DNA from: Plantago elongata
Taxonomy: Eukaryota > Streptophyta > Magnoliopsida > Lamiales > Plantaginaceae
Length of the DNA stretch: 48,395 nt
Direction of reading: 5' to 3'
Assembly: GCA_036897095.1 (NCBI GenBank)
Contig: JAYMSP010000526.1
Coordinates: 1 to 48,395 of the forward strand
The notes under the pieces are model-generated. The model was not told where the DNA came from and searched no databases. It saw nothing but the letters and a program-made list of their open reading frames with translations. The position numbers and the translations under genes were made by a program. Positions 34,347 through 47,130 of the stretch are shown in pieces; positions within the stretch are counted from its first letter, which is position 1, and each line of letters opens with the position of its first letter.

Positions 34347-37300
34347 ATGGAGGCGAATACTCCATTTCCAGGTGAACGGCACTTGAATCTCAACAAATCA
34401 TTCACCCGTGCTCTTCGTCCCCTACTAACTTCGTGTACAATGGAGGTACTTCCTTTTCTCCCTTCCTTTTTCTGCTTTAGGAATTCGTGATTACTAAATT
34501 CGTATCGTCTGCTCTTACTCAAGGAATTTCGCAAAGAGTTTCCGAGTTTCTCTGCTGCTGATCAGCAACGCCTCCACCGGCTCTTTATTCAGGTGCCAAT
34601 TTATGTGCCTGCTGTTGAATTTACTGTAACAGTTTTGTGAAATTGCTTTGCCAGTAGGAATTTTATTCTCCCTTGTTGATTTTACTGGCCCTAGGAACTG
34701 TTTTCGATCGATTGCACTATTATTCTGAGTTTATGTGTAGGAAAGCTGTTTATTAGGTCTAGGAGGTATGTGAGTGCTTTGTGCTGAATGTTGTGAGAGT
34801 TTAGTTTGTCAATGACTCTACATATTGTTGATTAGTTGCAGAAGAAAGGTTTTAGTATTATTTTTAGTCTGAAAGTAACGTGTTCAGGTACGGTTATGGC
34901 AGTGTATTGACACTTATCTCTTAAAAATCATGAACATAGTAGTATTACAATTTACAACCCGTGCTTTCTTTCAAATGTTGTCTAGTTATACTATGTTTTT
35001 TGTACTTCCTTCTCCATTTGATGTTTGTATTAGTTTACTTTTGGATTTGTAAATCTGTTTTTATGATTCTTTTCAGCTGTTTCAATATCATGCTTTTACA
35101 TGTTTCAGGTTATTAAATCTGTGCATCAAGACATTGAGGTACTGAATTATACTGTTGTTTACTTTTCTCCTAATGTATGATTGACTTTCTCTATGTTATT
35201 GTATTTCTAAACAAAATCTTGTTTATTCTCTTTTTTTCCCCCCTTGTATTACTCTCTTTTCCCAATCAGAATACCTATTGATTAGGGAATATATATAGAT
35301 CTGATGTGAAATACTGCTGTATTCGTTCATCCCCTCATGCCACTGACATAGTCAAACCCTCTTGTTAGTTCTAAGCGCTGCAATTTAACAATACTTTCAG
35401 TTAATATGGATGAGATGTACTCTCCATATTAGCAGTCTCCTAGTCAAAACAGCAAAAATATAATTCTGGAACTTATATCGAAGCATGCTAAATCAGTTTA
35501 CTAGAATTGAACAAGTATGCTGACATGATGCGACCCAATCAACACAGTGATTAGACATGCAGTCACTCAAAAGTTCCATGATATTGCTAGAGTACGGGAA
35601 CTTCCTATTGTGATGTACATGCAATCTTATGTGGACCTAACCTTGTATCAAAATAATTGCAAAATTGCAACACCATTGTCCATAAAATATACAGACTCAA
35701 CTGATTAAATTTTAGCAAGGGTCTCAGTGTTAGAAGAAAAGGAAGTCCGATAAGATATATTAAGTAAACTATGCATTTTCTTCGCATGAAGGAAAACAAG
35801 CTTCATTATCACCATAGAATGCTCTGAACTAAACATAGATTTGTACTAATACTGACATGCCCCCATTTCAAAAGATTTATTTGCCTAATGATGTCTGCTG
35901 ACTGCTTTCTTGTGTATAGTCACAATTGAAAATAATTTTTGGAGCTTCACTGCCCAGATCTATGTCATTATGTCAAATGGTGGATGATTTAGAAACAGAG
36001 GAAACGACACATGCAATAATTGTATGCCACATCACAAACAAAAAGACAGCTGCTTTAACTGATCAATTAATTTCCTTCAGGCGTTAGAAGTAATTGTTGT
36101 TCTGGTAAAACCAGGAAAGTCTGCACAAGTTTGTTACACTTGGTAGCTTTAGCTGAGAAAAGGACATGATCACGCATATTTGATTTCTTGTAGATATAAG
36201 TTGATCACTGACTTTCCCCTATGTCATAGCGAGCTTCTTAATAATGTTAGTTCCTTTAGTAATGCAGCGATAACCATTAGAAAATGTGCGGAGCCAAATA
36301 AGCTATCTTAGGTAGGTTTAATTTTATCAAGTTAAACTGAGTGCATCAAAAGTGTTGCAATATGCCCTTGAGATGCTATCAATCTAAATTTGCTGTGAGT
36401 GAGGTAAAAATTGTTTGGTAATGTTTCACATAGCCACTAGCTCCAGTTACTCAAGTATGTGCTTCACTTGTATTTGTTGTTCATCTGTCCTTTTAGATTT
36501 AGGAATGAATCGGTATCTGCAAATTATCAAACCTTAATTCTAACTGTAGTCTTTCTTAAATGTTGCAGGAAGATGTTCAGTCAATGTTTGTTGAAACACA
36601 GGTATGTTTGTTGGTACACATATCACTAGATGTATTGCGAGTTGCGGCTAGTGCTTTTTAAAAAAAAAATATATGCTATGTGATGGATAAACACGCACCA
36701 TGTTCTAGTCGTTTCATGGTTCTCTATATATGTCCAAAATGTCGGCCTTAAGTTGGTAATGGATGCAGTTTGTTACTGTCTGTAGTTTTTTTTCCTCACT
36801 GGTATCCGCTTATGCGACTAATTCAACCGAGCATCGTAGGGCCCTTTTTGAGGGGGTGTCTCTCCCGCGGTGTTTCTTACATCCACAAGGCTTGAACCCG
36901 AGACCTTGCTTAAGTGAACTCAAGTCCCTTGCCACTTGAGCCAACCATTGGTTACTGTCTATAGTTTGGGTTAATTGGCTATTTTTTAATTTTTATTATA
37001 TTTTTCCCATTTACAGGTAGGAACAGTTCTTGATACTGTAGAGGAGCTGGTGGAAGAATCTAATCTGGATCCCTTAGATTCCAGGCATGCCTGCTTTTGT
37101 GAAATAATAATAATTGAACTCATTAGTTTTTTTTTTTTCACTGAATAGAATCAACTTTAAAACTTATACTAATTCTTGTGCTACAATATGATATCAATTA
37201 CTGCGGTCTGCTTTATCGAGTTCACTTCTTTCATTAACTGAAGTCTCTGCTGGGAATTTTATCAAGTTTTTAGCTCTGCACTGATCAATACCTGTCTGAT

Positions 37301-37930
37301 ACTATGTCCATGTTTGATAAATTGCAGGAGTAATGTAGCAGAAACTGGTTTTAATTTGTCAGAAGCAAAGAGAAAGGAACTCCATAATTTGACTGCTATT
37401 CTTGAAAAGGTATGACCATTCAAAACTTGTTAAACATCTCAGATGATTTTGTTCGGAAAAGATTTCAAGGATAATTGAATTTAATGCAAAGAATGATGCC
37501 AGTCTTTTCAACAGTAGGCATCCTAGCTCACAGACCTGTGAAGATTAAGACCTGAAGCATTCGTATGATTTGTGTAAAATATTGTCTAGAATATTGTTTC
37601 TAATTCTGTTATGTTTTGTATGTTGAGAAACAAATTAAAGATGACAATTCCGACAAGTCAAACCTTTTTAATTCTTAATAGGCAGAAGAACAGAAACAGA
37701 GAATTAATGCACGCCTTGATCTACTGAAGAATGATAAGCAAGATCTATCTGGTGCTGTTAATCTTGTAAATGAGGTCGGTGAATTCCTCTTTTTTTCCGA
37801 TGTACTACACATGAACCGTTGCTGTAATGGATCCTACTGAGCGGTTTCTCCTTTTTTTTTTTTTTTTTAACAGCTAAGGGCTGGAACTTTAACCTATGAA
37901 ATTAGCCACAATGATAGTGCCGATACATGA
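34347..37930 (+). CDS. NNF1: NNF1/PMF1-like kinetochore protein (MIS12 complex)
   Basis: Exons: 34347-34445, 34524-34592, 35109-35138, 36569-36601, 37017-37084, 37328-37409, 37682-37774, 37874-37930; 176 aa in frame. The family (Nnf1/polyamine-modulated factor 1) is a coiled-coil subunit of the MIS12 complex, linking the inner kinetochore to the NDC80 microtubule binder. Visible family features: an N-terminal FTRALRPLLTSC segment, EEFRKEFPSFSAADQQRLHR, IKSVHQDIEEDVQSMF, then TVLDTVEELVEESNLDPLDS, followed by a heptad-rich helix to the C-terminus (AKRKELHNLTAILEKAEEQK). The protein is short and coiled-coil, so similarity is judged from pattern rather than long identity. Intron 5 starts GC (CCAG|GCATGC): using the next GT would create a stop. 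From memory the Arabidopsis relative is AT4G19350/EMB3006. A SINE sits in intron 4. Confidence 0.8.
35139..36568. other. NNF1 intron 3 (1.4 kb), no recognised feature
   Basis: No repeat ends or coding similarity are recognised. The minus-strand frame at 35605-35799 is hydrophobic and unsupported. Confidence 0.45.
36789..36950 (-). mobile_element. tRNA-derived SINE in NNF1 intron 4
   Basis: On the minus strand the head reads GGTTGGCTCAAGTGG (A box, 36946-36932) and GGTTCAAGCC (B box, 36898-36889). The body reads through an ACACCGCGGGAGAGACACCC stretch to an A-rich 3' tail at about 36793-36789. It is flanked by 17-bp near-identical direct repeats: GTTACTGTCTGTAGTTT (36772-36788) and GTTACTGTCTATAGTTT (36951-36967). 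The head, boxes, tail and target duplication make the call strong. Confidence 0.88.
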
Positions 37931-40900
37931 AACACCATCAGTGTTGTCTTTGAAGACTTGGTTACATGGCTAGAGCTTTCCTTATGTAGTTTGATGTTTG
38001 AAATGCAGTACATTTATTCACTTCGGGTGTGTCCTGTTATTAACCTTTTATGTTATCTGTATGATAATTCTGATGTCACCTGATCCTCTTAAATCAGTGT
38101 TTCATTTGGTATGCATTCAATCTTATGGATCAATTTCTTAAGCTGATGCTAGACGATTTAGCAGATTTATTCATGTCAGAATTTAACTGACAAGTATTAC
38201 TATTCTTCCGTCATCAATTCCAACTACATAATGAACTTATTATTTAAGAAGTGTTTATTTAATAAGAATCACTTTGTTCGTCTATATCTCCAATGTATTA
38301 CAAGTAAAACCTGAAATCAGCTTTAAAATTTTGTTTACTTGGGTATTTATTATCCGAGGAAAAGCCAACTCAAGTAAACTCTGATTTTTTTAAAAAATAG
38401 CATGATAAGAAGTTTGGCACCTTGATAGAGTTTTATAAGCTCAAGAACTGCCTATTGCAATCCTTCTTCATCTATGAGTGATTAACTGATATAATTCCTT
38501 CGAAAACGCCTTCTCTGCAGCTGCAGGTTAATCACAATATATCTTTTATGTCTTTTATACTTCCTGTAATCTATCTTTATAGCTTTTACTAATCCCTGTA
38601 TTAATATTAAATAATTCATTTTCCGATGCTATGGCCAATCTTTAGGCTAGAGACTTGAGAAAGGATCAGGCTTGGCAGGAGAGTCTCCCATGAAAACTAT
38701 AATACCTGATGAACTTTGTGCATTTCTGTACTTAAATGCGCTTTTACATGATTGTAAAACATGATGCCGATGTGGGACAAGTGGAGCATCTAAGGAGCAT
38801 TTTGCAAGGTACTTAGATTCATTATGTCATTATAAATGTACATTATTTACCAACTAAGTAACTTGCTTCCTGTGTGCCAGTAAGATGTTACACGTACTTT
38901 TTACACAATTATTGTGAAGGGTGCTTCATGCATGAAATGATAATATTTACTTCTATGCGATTATTTCAAAGGGTGTCTGGTATATGTTTATGTTATTAGA
39001 TATGTGGTTGGTCTAAAAAACAATTAAACTAATAATAAGATATTGCCAAAACAAAACGGAAACATATAGAATTTCTTGAGATGGAGGGAACATTAGTTAG
39101 TTACATGTTCATACTTTCTTTTAAGTATTACTTATATTAAACATCCCCTGTACCCATGGTTCTAGCTGATAATTGGAAGTCATTATACTATAAGCTCCAA
39201 AAGCCAACATTAGTTACTTGCTGATGTGATTAAGCCGAAGTCTTTTAGTTTTATGTTTTGAACTTCATTATTTGCAATTGTTATTGTGGTTGACTTTTTT
39301 TTAATGACCATATTTTGGCCTCACATGTTTGTACCATCTGGAGAACTGTGAATGCCAGCATTTCATCTGTCCTTTTGTCTGAATTTTTAATTCTTTTATT
39401 AATAGTAACTTAGGACTATTAAGGTTTTAAGTTCATATATGGACGTTGGTGTTGTTGTACAAAGTCATTGAATCTGTTGCCAGCTATATTTAACTATTTT
39501 CTCATTGGTATATACGGGGTTCAATTGAGTTTTAAAAAGTTGAGATCTGGCAGGTGATGGTTTCTGAAAAAAAAGCATTATTTAGTTACTTGATATTTAA
39601 GTCAACTAACATTAATTTCCAGTTTCTTAACATGGATACGTTTACATATACTTTCAGATCTGTTTTTTGCTTTTTTTAACTGAAATCGTTAGAGTCTAAC
39701 AAGTTACAGTAATTAGTCAAGAATCAAGAACAAGTCTGGCAAGGATATAGATGCAGGTTCTAAATTAGTCTCGATATATTCATGTTCACCTTAAGATATG
39801 TTAACAGTACTTCAGATACTTGTCTTCTATGATCAGTCCTTTGACCCAGTACATTGATATGCTATTATGTTATCATTATCAGTGATAACTGGTATATGAT
39901 AAGCATCCTGACTGTGAAAGAATAGCTGGATCCTTACAATTTGACATTTTGAGTATTGACCAAGTCAAAAGCTACGTTGTAACAAAACATGAAATTTACA
40001 TGTGACAAAAGAAAATCGCGATGAAATTTAGCTAGGAAGCATTGCGAACTGTGATTTATGAAACTATTCAGTATATACTTATTAATTGCAGAGATTTACA
40101 TTATGTTTTCACCTACTATTTCCTTATACTCTGTATGCTGTTGATTATTTCTTCTTATTTCCTATATGTGGTTGAGTGGTAGTGGGAGGGGAAGCTACTG
40201 TTGGTGAAGGGTTGAATCTCAATGACATCTTAGTGTACAAGAAAAGAGCAATATGCAAGAGTGGTCATGGGTTAGTCAACTAGCTATGTTGCCATTATAT
40301 TGTGTTCCAAGTCATAAATAACAGGAATTATCTGTACTTGTAATTGATTTTGCTATAGCACACAATTCAAGGCACGTCTAGCAAATTATTACATCTGGTG
40401 ATACTGAATTACTGATGTTACATTTTAAAAAACATGGATGAGTTTAAGATAGAAGGTTGATTAAATATAGCTGTATACTACGTGTGATGTGAACTACACC
40501 CGCCACAAGATTTTTATTTTGTGGAAAATTTAAGGTCCAATCAAATGGAGATAATATATAGTATTGAATTAGGGTGACTAAGAACAAACCTAACCTTTTG
40601 TCAAAATATGCCATAAATTACTTAAGTACCAGCCTAATTGATGGACGATAGTGCAGAAAATTGCTATCTTATTGTGTATTTTAATTTAGGACCTCAATTC
40701 ATTGAAATGATGTCTAGATATGAGAATTTAACACGATAATTACTCATTTTCTTAGTTCAAGAGAATTTTCAAGATTCTCCGCCGGCGTCCTAGTTAGCCC
40801 ATATCCTGCCAACCCTTGGTGCCTTAAACATGACATGATTGGTCTTATACTGTTGGCCAACATTTTCATCTTTGGAGTGTTCTTGTTGAAATGCTATGTG

Positions 40901-41904
40901 TGTTTCTTAATATGTCAACTCTAATCATATTTTGTATGTTATAAGACCCACGGATAGCAACTTACTGGCTTTATGTGAAAATTTTGATTGTTGTGTATGT
41001 AGTCCTTAGTTTACATTAAAAAAATCGAAATTCTTTCTGAAAGAGAGCTTTTAAACTATCGTGGAATGTTTTAAAATAAAGAAGTCATGATCCTACTAGT
41101 TGCATTTAGGCTGAATTATTATCTTGTTTCTCTTCTCACATTTCCAACATCTAAGTTATACGATTGTAAGATTCTGACCATTAGGGCAAATAATATCAAG
41201 TATTATTCACTAATTTAGATGGTAAATTCTTGGTTAAATTTATTTCCACATATATATGGCACAAAAAAAAAACCAATCAAGATATATTTTGCTCATCATG
41301 ATTTGCATGCATCTGTGGCGGGTAGATATTTCAATATCCTGTATTTTGGCAGCAAAAAGTAAAAAAGAAGAGAAATCTGAATGTTTTTATTTGTTACTGC
41401 CTCACTGAATTTACATATATAATCACTATGAAAAGAAAGGAAGGAAAAAAAAACAAAATAAGAAAAAGCAACTCACTGAACATATACAGCTGATAAATTA
41501 ACTTTTATACAAGCTTCTCATACGACACTCCTATTTGGAAAAAATAGGAAACATGCATATACTAAGCTATGTAATCTACTCATCCTAGACTTCTAGTTGG
41601 AAAATAAACATGCTTATGCTAAACTATATAGTTTTCCCATCCTAGACTCTTATTACTAAAGAAACATGTTTATGCTACTTATGGAAACTCTATATTTACA
41701 ATTTACTTTCCTTGTCTGTTCTGAACTGGAAATGAAAATCTCCTTCCCATCATGGATTCCTTGTAGAGTTTCCTTTACCTTTAAACTTCTACAGCTACAT
41801 TGACTGACTCTAAAGCTCTTCTAACGATTATTCTTTCGGTCACATGCCATCGAGCTATTGAATGTGATGATCTTTTATTATTAATATGAATTTTACTATT
41901 ATTG
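37931..41904. other. Intergenic between convergent NNF1 and CYP707A genes
   Basis: About 4 kb, AT-rich, stops in all frames. The first part will include the NNF1 3' UTR. I found no gene, RNA or transposon end. Confidence 0.45.
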
Positions 41905-41905
41905 T

Positions 41906-41980
<75 letters not shown>
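41905..41980. repeat. (AAT)n microsatellite in the CYP707A 3' UTR
   Basis: About 25 uninterrupted AAT units. On the minus strand it begins four bases after the CYP707A stop codon, so it is transcribed as (ATT)n unless processing is extremely early. The antisense poly-Ile frame across it is an artefact. Confidence 0.96.
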
Positions 41981-41981
<1 letters not shown>

Positions 41982-41984
41982 TGA

Positions 41985-44043
41985 TTATTCTTCTTCTTCC
42001 TTGAGAGAGAGCTGGATGGGCAAACCATCTTTGGGGAGGGGAAAGGGCGCATATACAATTTCATCTTGTGGGTCCTTCAGAGACCACCTGCAGCATAGAA
42101 GGATCAGGACAAACTAAAATCAGAAGTCAGGAACATGTATCCCAGGGCATGCTATTTTTATTAACTTCTGTTTTCCACCACTGACTATAAGTTTAGTTGA
42201 AATGAGAATCCAGGCTTCTCACGTTTACCTACCTATACTTAGTGGTTAAGTGGTGTAGGAGGACCAAAATTTCCAGCTTGGCTAGCTCATTTCCCGGGCA
42301 TGAATGGGCCCCACTACCAAAGGGCAGGTAAGTACCGGGCATAGGAGCAACCTGACACGTCAGAGAACAAACCTTAAGTCTCAGATAATGTACGGAGTTT
42401 AATGAGTATCAACAAATTTTGTCTGAGTAGAACATTTACCTCGAATCTTGAAGGATCAAATTTCTCAGGCTCTAAAAAGTGTTTTGGGCTGTGGTGAATG
42501 CTTCTAAATAGTGGCAATACCTTCCAGCCTTTCGGAATGAGAAATCCTGTAACATGCACAAGGAATAATAATTATAAGTGTCCGAAGAGAATCAAATAAA
42601 AAAATTAGGATTTGTAGATTTCACTGCTTAATTTACCTTTATACTCTACATCTTCAACAGCTTCTCTGAAAGTGAAAGATACGACAGAGGCTACCCTCAG
42701 TGTTTCTTGAATGACCCTTGCGGTTGTTGGCATCTTCCTTGTGTCGTTCCAATTTAGATTCTTCTCGTCACTCTCCCTCTTGGACTTCATTATTCCTTCT
42801 TGCTCTTCCTTTAATATTGTAAATATGTAAAACTTGTCATTATAGCAGTTAAGAGGTTTTTTTTTCCCTTTTTTCGTTTAATTATGTTTTTCATTAATGT
42901 TTTGTGATTTTTGGAGTCATGGTCTAGAATCTTACAGTGACAGATTGAAGATCATTTGGATTTTCAGCTAGGTACTTGAGAATCCAAGTTAGGACACTAG
43001 CTGTTGTGTCGCGGGCTGCAAATATTACACCAATTATGTTGTCTGCAATTTGTTTGTCAGTTAGGCCTTCTGTGTCTTCCATGAATGAACCTAACAAGTC
43101 GTTGTGGTTTCTTTTCTGTTCTCTCCTCAGGAACAAAATTTTTGCCAAGATCTGAGATAGTTCCTTTCTGGCCTTCATGGATTTATAGAAAAGCGTTCCA
43201 GGAAGATTGATTGCCATTGAATTGTATCCATTTTCAAGGATGTAATAGCACCTCATGATTTCTTCCCTGTTAAGCACTGCATCCTTTCCAAATATAGAAA
43301 GGATAGCCACATTAAATGAGTACTGCATGTGTGAAAATTAAAGCAGGTTAGTCTCAGGAGATATCATTTTATGGAATGGAATAAAAGAACTGGAAGCACT
43401 ATTCTTTGTATTTATTGATTTGTTTGAAAGAGTTATTGTGCCTACGGTTTTCATTTGTTGATAAGTGGTGATCTTATTGCCTTCCCAGGAATTTAAGGAA
43501 TCAATTGCAATGGATTCAATGTCTGATACAATGTTCTTGATTGCTTCAGGCATGAAAGCACGGAGTATGGGTTTCCTCAGCCTGGAATGGTATTCACCCT
43601 GCTGGAAGAATATGGCTTGTCTGCCAAGCATCCTCTCTTTGCTGTCTGGGTACGTGGGCTTGAACAGATGAGCCTTGGAGACCAGTATAATCTTTGCTGC
43701 CTCAGCGCTAGACAATACGACACAATCACATCCCAGTATGTGTGTCTTGAACACTGTACCGTACCTGTACAATACTTGCATGGTTAGATTGTGAGATGTT
43801 CTTTAAAAAAGAAATGTTAACATAATTAATCAGAAGAAAATAATTATGTACTGACTTCTTGACTTTGGAGCCAAAGAAATTGTTTGGGTTCTCGGAGTAG
43901 AACTTGTACGTTTCACCAACAAAAGGCCATCCCATTGTTCCTGGTGGAAGTGGGAGTTTCTGGAGGTCGAATATGAAGAATTTGATGAGAATGAGTGACA
44001 GAATCAAGGCTGGCAAGAACAAACAGATTGAGGTGATTTCCAT
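41985..44043 (-). CDS. CYP707A: Abscisic acid 8'-hydroxylase, cytochrome P450 CYP707A family
   Basis: Hydroxylates abscisic acid at C-8', the committed step of its catabolism to phaseic acid; an ER membrane P450. Exons on the minus strand: 44043-43856, 43764-43446, 43322-42936, 42808-42637, 42546-42440, 42351-42233, 42087-41985; 464 aa, matching the ~467 aa of Arabidopsis CYP707A1 (recalled). N-terminal anchor at residues ~5-25, then proline-rich [16 protein letters not shown]. The I-helix motif reads [20 protein letters not shown]; the K-helix ExxR is in VIQETLRVA; the heme loop is [20 protein letters not shown] with the thiolate Cys. CYP707A hallmarks [32 protein letters not shown] and [13 protein letters not shown] are all present, so the gene looks intact. 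The family is typically induced by ABA and rehydration. Which of CYP707A1-4 it matches cannot be settled by eye. Confidence 0.96.
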
Positions 44044-44160
44044 GATTGTGGAAAGGTTGTATTATAGTTATTAAATAGTAGTCTATAGCAGAGAGGAAAG
44101 TGAGCAGTAGTATCTGTTGGTTTGATGGTTTGGTGTGGTAATGAGATGAGGCTGGAGGGG

Positions 44161-44168
44161 TATATATA
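44161..44168 (-). promoter_or_regulatory. TATA box of CYP707A
   Basis: TATATATA, inside TACCTATATATACCCC on the minus strand, lies about 118 bp before the ATG, leaving a 5' UTR near 85-90 nt. Confidence 0.65.
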
Positions 44169-44491
44169 GGTAGGGGAGTGTGGCTGAAGGGTCAGAAGTA
44201 AGCTTGTTTTCAACCATGGTTTAGAATCAGACACAGGAATATCCTGGAGACAAGTTCATGCATTTAAACGTTATACATAGAGAGAGAAAGGAACGGAGGA
44301 CAGGTGTCGACGAGATGAACAAGCGAGAGAGGGCGTGTGAGAAGAGTGTTGGTTAACCTTACCTGGGCATGAAATTTCTGGTTTAGTTGAGAGAATGAAT
44401 TAATGGTCTCCAAAGGTGATGAGAAATGTAAAACCTCTTTTCTGCCACAAGACAAATATAGTTGGAGAAGTAGTAGAGGGGATGAATATTT

Positions 44492-44499
44492 TGACGTCA
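44492..44499 (-). promoter_or_regulatory. Palindromic TGACGTCA bZIP site upstream of CYP707A
   Basis: A perfect TGACGTCA (CRE/C-box type, GACGTC core) lies ~450 bp before the ATG. Plant bZIP factors bind such cores, fitting an ABA- or stress-responsive promoter, but a single 8-mer proves little. Confidence 0.35.
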
Positions 44500-46472
44500 T
44501 TTTGTGAACAAATTAACACCTGGTTTTGGTTCCATTTATTACTTTAATGATTTGCCTTTTCACTTAGTTGAAAGTTGAAACCTGACCATTTACGATGAGC
44601 AAGATGGGTAGATTCTCAGTTGTTCGAGTCATTCAATATATACATAAAAGTAAAACCAGTATATGTTTTTCATGCTTTTACCATGATTCTATTTAACTCT
44701 TTCTGTTGGAGAAAAATGAAAGTGTAGTATCATAGCTATATACATGTTATAGTGTAGAAACTAAACTGCTAAACGAGACTTGTTAGATAATTTATTCATC
44801 TTGTTGAAGCAAATATATAATTAAGAAGCCTTTTGAATTCACAAAATTGAGGGAAATAGATGAGGTTACTGTGTTTGAACTTCAAATCTGAAAAAAAGGA
44901 TTACTTTTTCTAAGTCAAATGAGTCGCTGGTTTTATTTCAATTGTTTATATTAATTAATATTCACAATTTTACGTAGTTTTTCCTTTACTTGATTGACCA
45001 AAACATGCACATGCATGATGCACGTATTGTGATTTGTGGCATGCTCATCACCCATCCATATGCAATTGGAAGCTGGTTATACTCTTCCGGTTACACATAT
45101 ATTATTGTGTTTACCATTGCTTTCTCCATCACAAAAAAACTCCACACATTTATTAATTTTAATCTTAATTTCATACAAAAAGAAGTTATTCTACTACTAA
45201 CAAATAATAATAAAAATCTAACATTTATATTAAAATAGAAAAAGTATGATGAGATACGATCTCTAAATAATTTATCAAGATACGAATATGTATTATTAAG
45301 AAAATCAACAATAATATTAATTAAAATATTTATATTCTCAACATCGACTAATTCTCAAAAGAGTGAGTGTTATGAAGTTTTTAAAACCGCGGGAGTATTA
45401 ATTTCTAAACTACGAACTGCTCAATTTTTATTTTTTTTTCATTTAAACAGCTCGGCTGCAGCTGCACTCTGCACCAGCAAGTTACATTTGAGGATATCAG
45501 GATGCATATGGCCCAAATGACGGATGGCCTAATGCAACAATTTATTTTGTACACCGGGAATGTGATCTTGTTGCAGTCAATCTAGTGAAGGAAGTCAACT
45601 TTTGGAAAATTAATTAGTAGCAATATTTTATCGCTTTTACATTGTGTTCGGATAATTGTCCATCATGTCTACTAGATGTAATAACTAAGACCATAGCAGT
45701 TCTATTAACGTTAATTAATGAAAAATCCTAGTTCAGCAAGAAGAACACCTTAGTTGAAATTTGAAATTTACTATTAGTACACATGAATAGATTAACCTAA
45801 ATAACATTTGAAATTAATAAGAGAAAGAAAATATCAAATTATGAACGGACACGTAGGGGTTGAATTCGTTGAGAAGGTAGAAAAAAAGATTTGTAACTCC
45901 ATAGATGGTCAAGTCCATAAGCCAGAAAATCGAACTTGAGAATTCCTCGATTTTTAATGCTGACAAATAGAAAACAAGACTAATTTCGCATAACGTGGCA
46001 ACATATCATGGAAGCTCAAAATAAAATAACATACGTTTCAAAGAAAAACTAGATGTGAATTTGTTGATTCATTCATGTTTAAAATTTTTCAAAATCTTTA
46101 GAAATCCATAAATGAAATCTTTAGGGAATATTTATATTTAGTTACTATACTAACTCCGTTCCGATGAATTTCAATACATTTTTCATTTTCAAATACAGTT
46201 CCCGCACTTGGCATGGATCATCACATTAGTGATTTAAGCTGGATCGATGCAATGGTCCTAATTAATTCTGTATCATCTGTTGGTAAAATTTGCATGCTTC
46301 TAATCATGATATTTCAATCCATGACCACGAGTAACCAATAGATAAACAGTACATTTGGATATCATTCCTCACCTACCCAAGCTCTACTAGGCAACTCCAA
46401 GTCATGCAAATCAGACCCGGACTTTATAAGGGTTTCATTTCACGTGATATCTAGCCCAAGAACTCATCAACG
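44500..46472. other. AT-rich intergenic upstream of CYP707A
   Basis: The proximal part is distal CYP707A promoter. No gene or terminal repeat was recognised; the frame at 44990-45238 has no known domain. Confidence 0.4.
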
Positions 46473-46481
46473 TACTCATTC

Positions 46482-47121
46482 GGGAGAATGACATAACTGG
46501 TTCAATTTATAGACGGGATTGGCACAAACAAACATAGTTTATAGTAGGTTGTGATTTTTAGTTCAAAGTTTGAAAATGTTGACATCGATAATCCAAAGTA
46601 CGAAAATGTTGACATCGATAGTCCAATTTTTTGTATTATACTTAGGTGATAATTAAAATTACTTCAGATTATTAAGAATAAATGCGTGAATAGTAAATCA
46701 TGAACAATAGAAGAGCAAAAAAACAAAAAAACAAAACAAAACATATTAATTTTAAACATGTCATTCAGATTACATTAAAGCATGGACGATGTCATGTTTG
46801 CTGCATTTTGGTATAATCGATAGAATTTTAAATAATGACGCTAATTCTAACTTGTATTCAGTTTTATTGTTTATATAATTTTAAAAAAAAATCATTATTT
46901 ATTTATTTTAATAATGTTTAGAGTCCATTTTTTAATTTTGAATAATATTTAAAGTCAAAATAGATAAATACAAAAATTGGACTATCGATGCCAAAATGTT
47001 CAGACTTTGGACTATCGATGCCAACATTTTCAAACTTTGGACTGAAAATCACAACCTTTTACAGGCTATGTTTGTTTATGCCAGCCCCGTCTATAAATTG
47101 AACTAGTTATGCCATTCTCCC
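46482..47121. mobile_element. Mutator-like MITE with long terminal inverted repeats
   Basis: A 640-bp element with ~160-bp inverted arms: it starts GGGAGAATGACATAACTGGT and ends with the near-reverse complement (AACTAGTTATGCCATTCTCC then C). Each arm includes two tandem copies of a ~26-bp unit built on GAAAATGTTGACATCGATA. The flanks are a 9-bp duplication with one mismatch, TACTCATTC (46473-46481) and TTCTCATTC (47122-47130), the size made by Mutator-like transposases. No transposase is encoded, so it is non-autonomous. Confidence 0.85.
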
Positions 47122-47130
47122 TTCTCATTC

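Noticed and set aside
34174..34534. Minus-strand frames over the NNF1 first exon
   Set aside because: Shadow frames in the NNF1 promoter and exon 1 with no homology; the plus-strand exons join to a known family.
41855..42064. Minus-strand frame with a poly-isoleucine run
   Set aside because: Produced by the AAT microsatellite; the true CYP707A frame stops at 41985.
43465..43787. Plus-strand frames opposite CYP707A exon 2
   Set aside because: Shadows of a strongly conserved P450 exon on the other strand.
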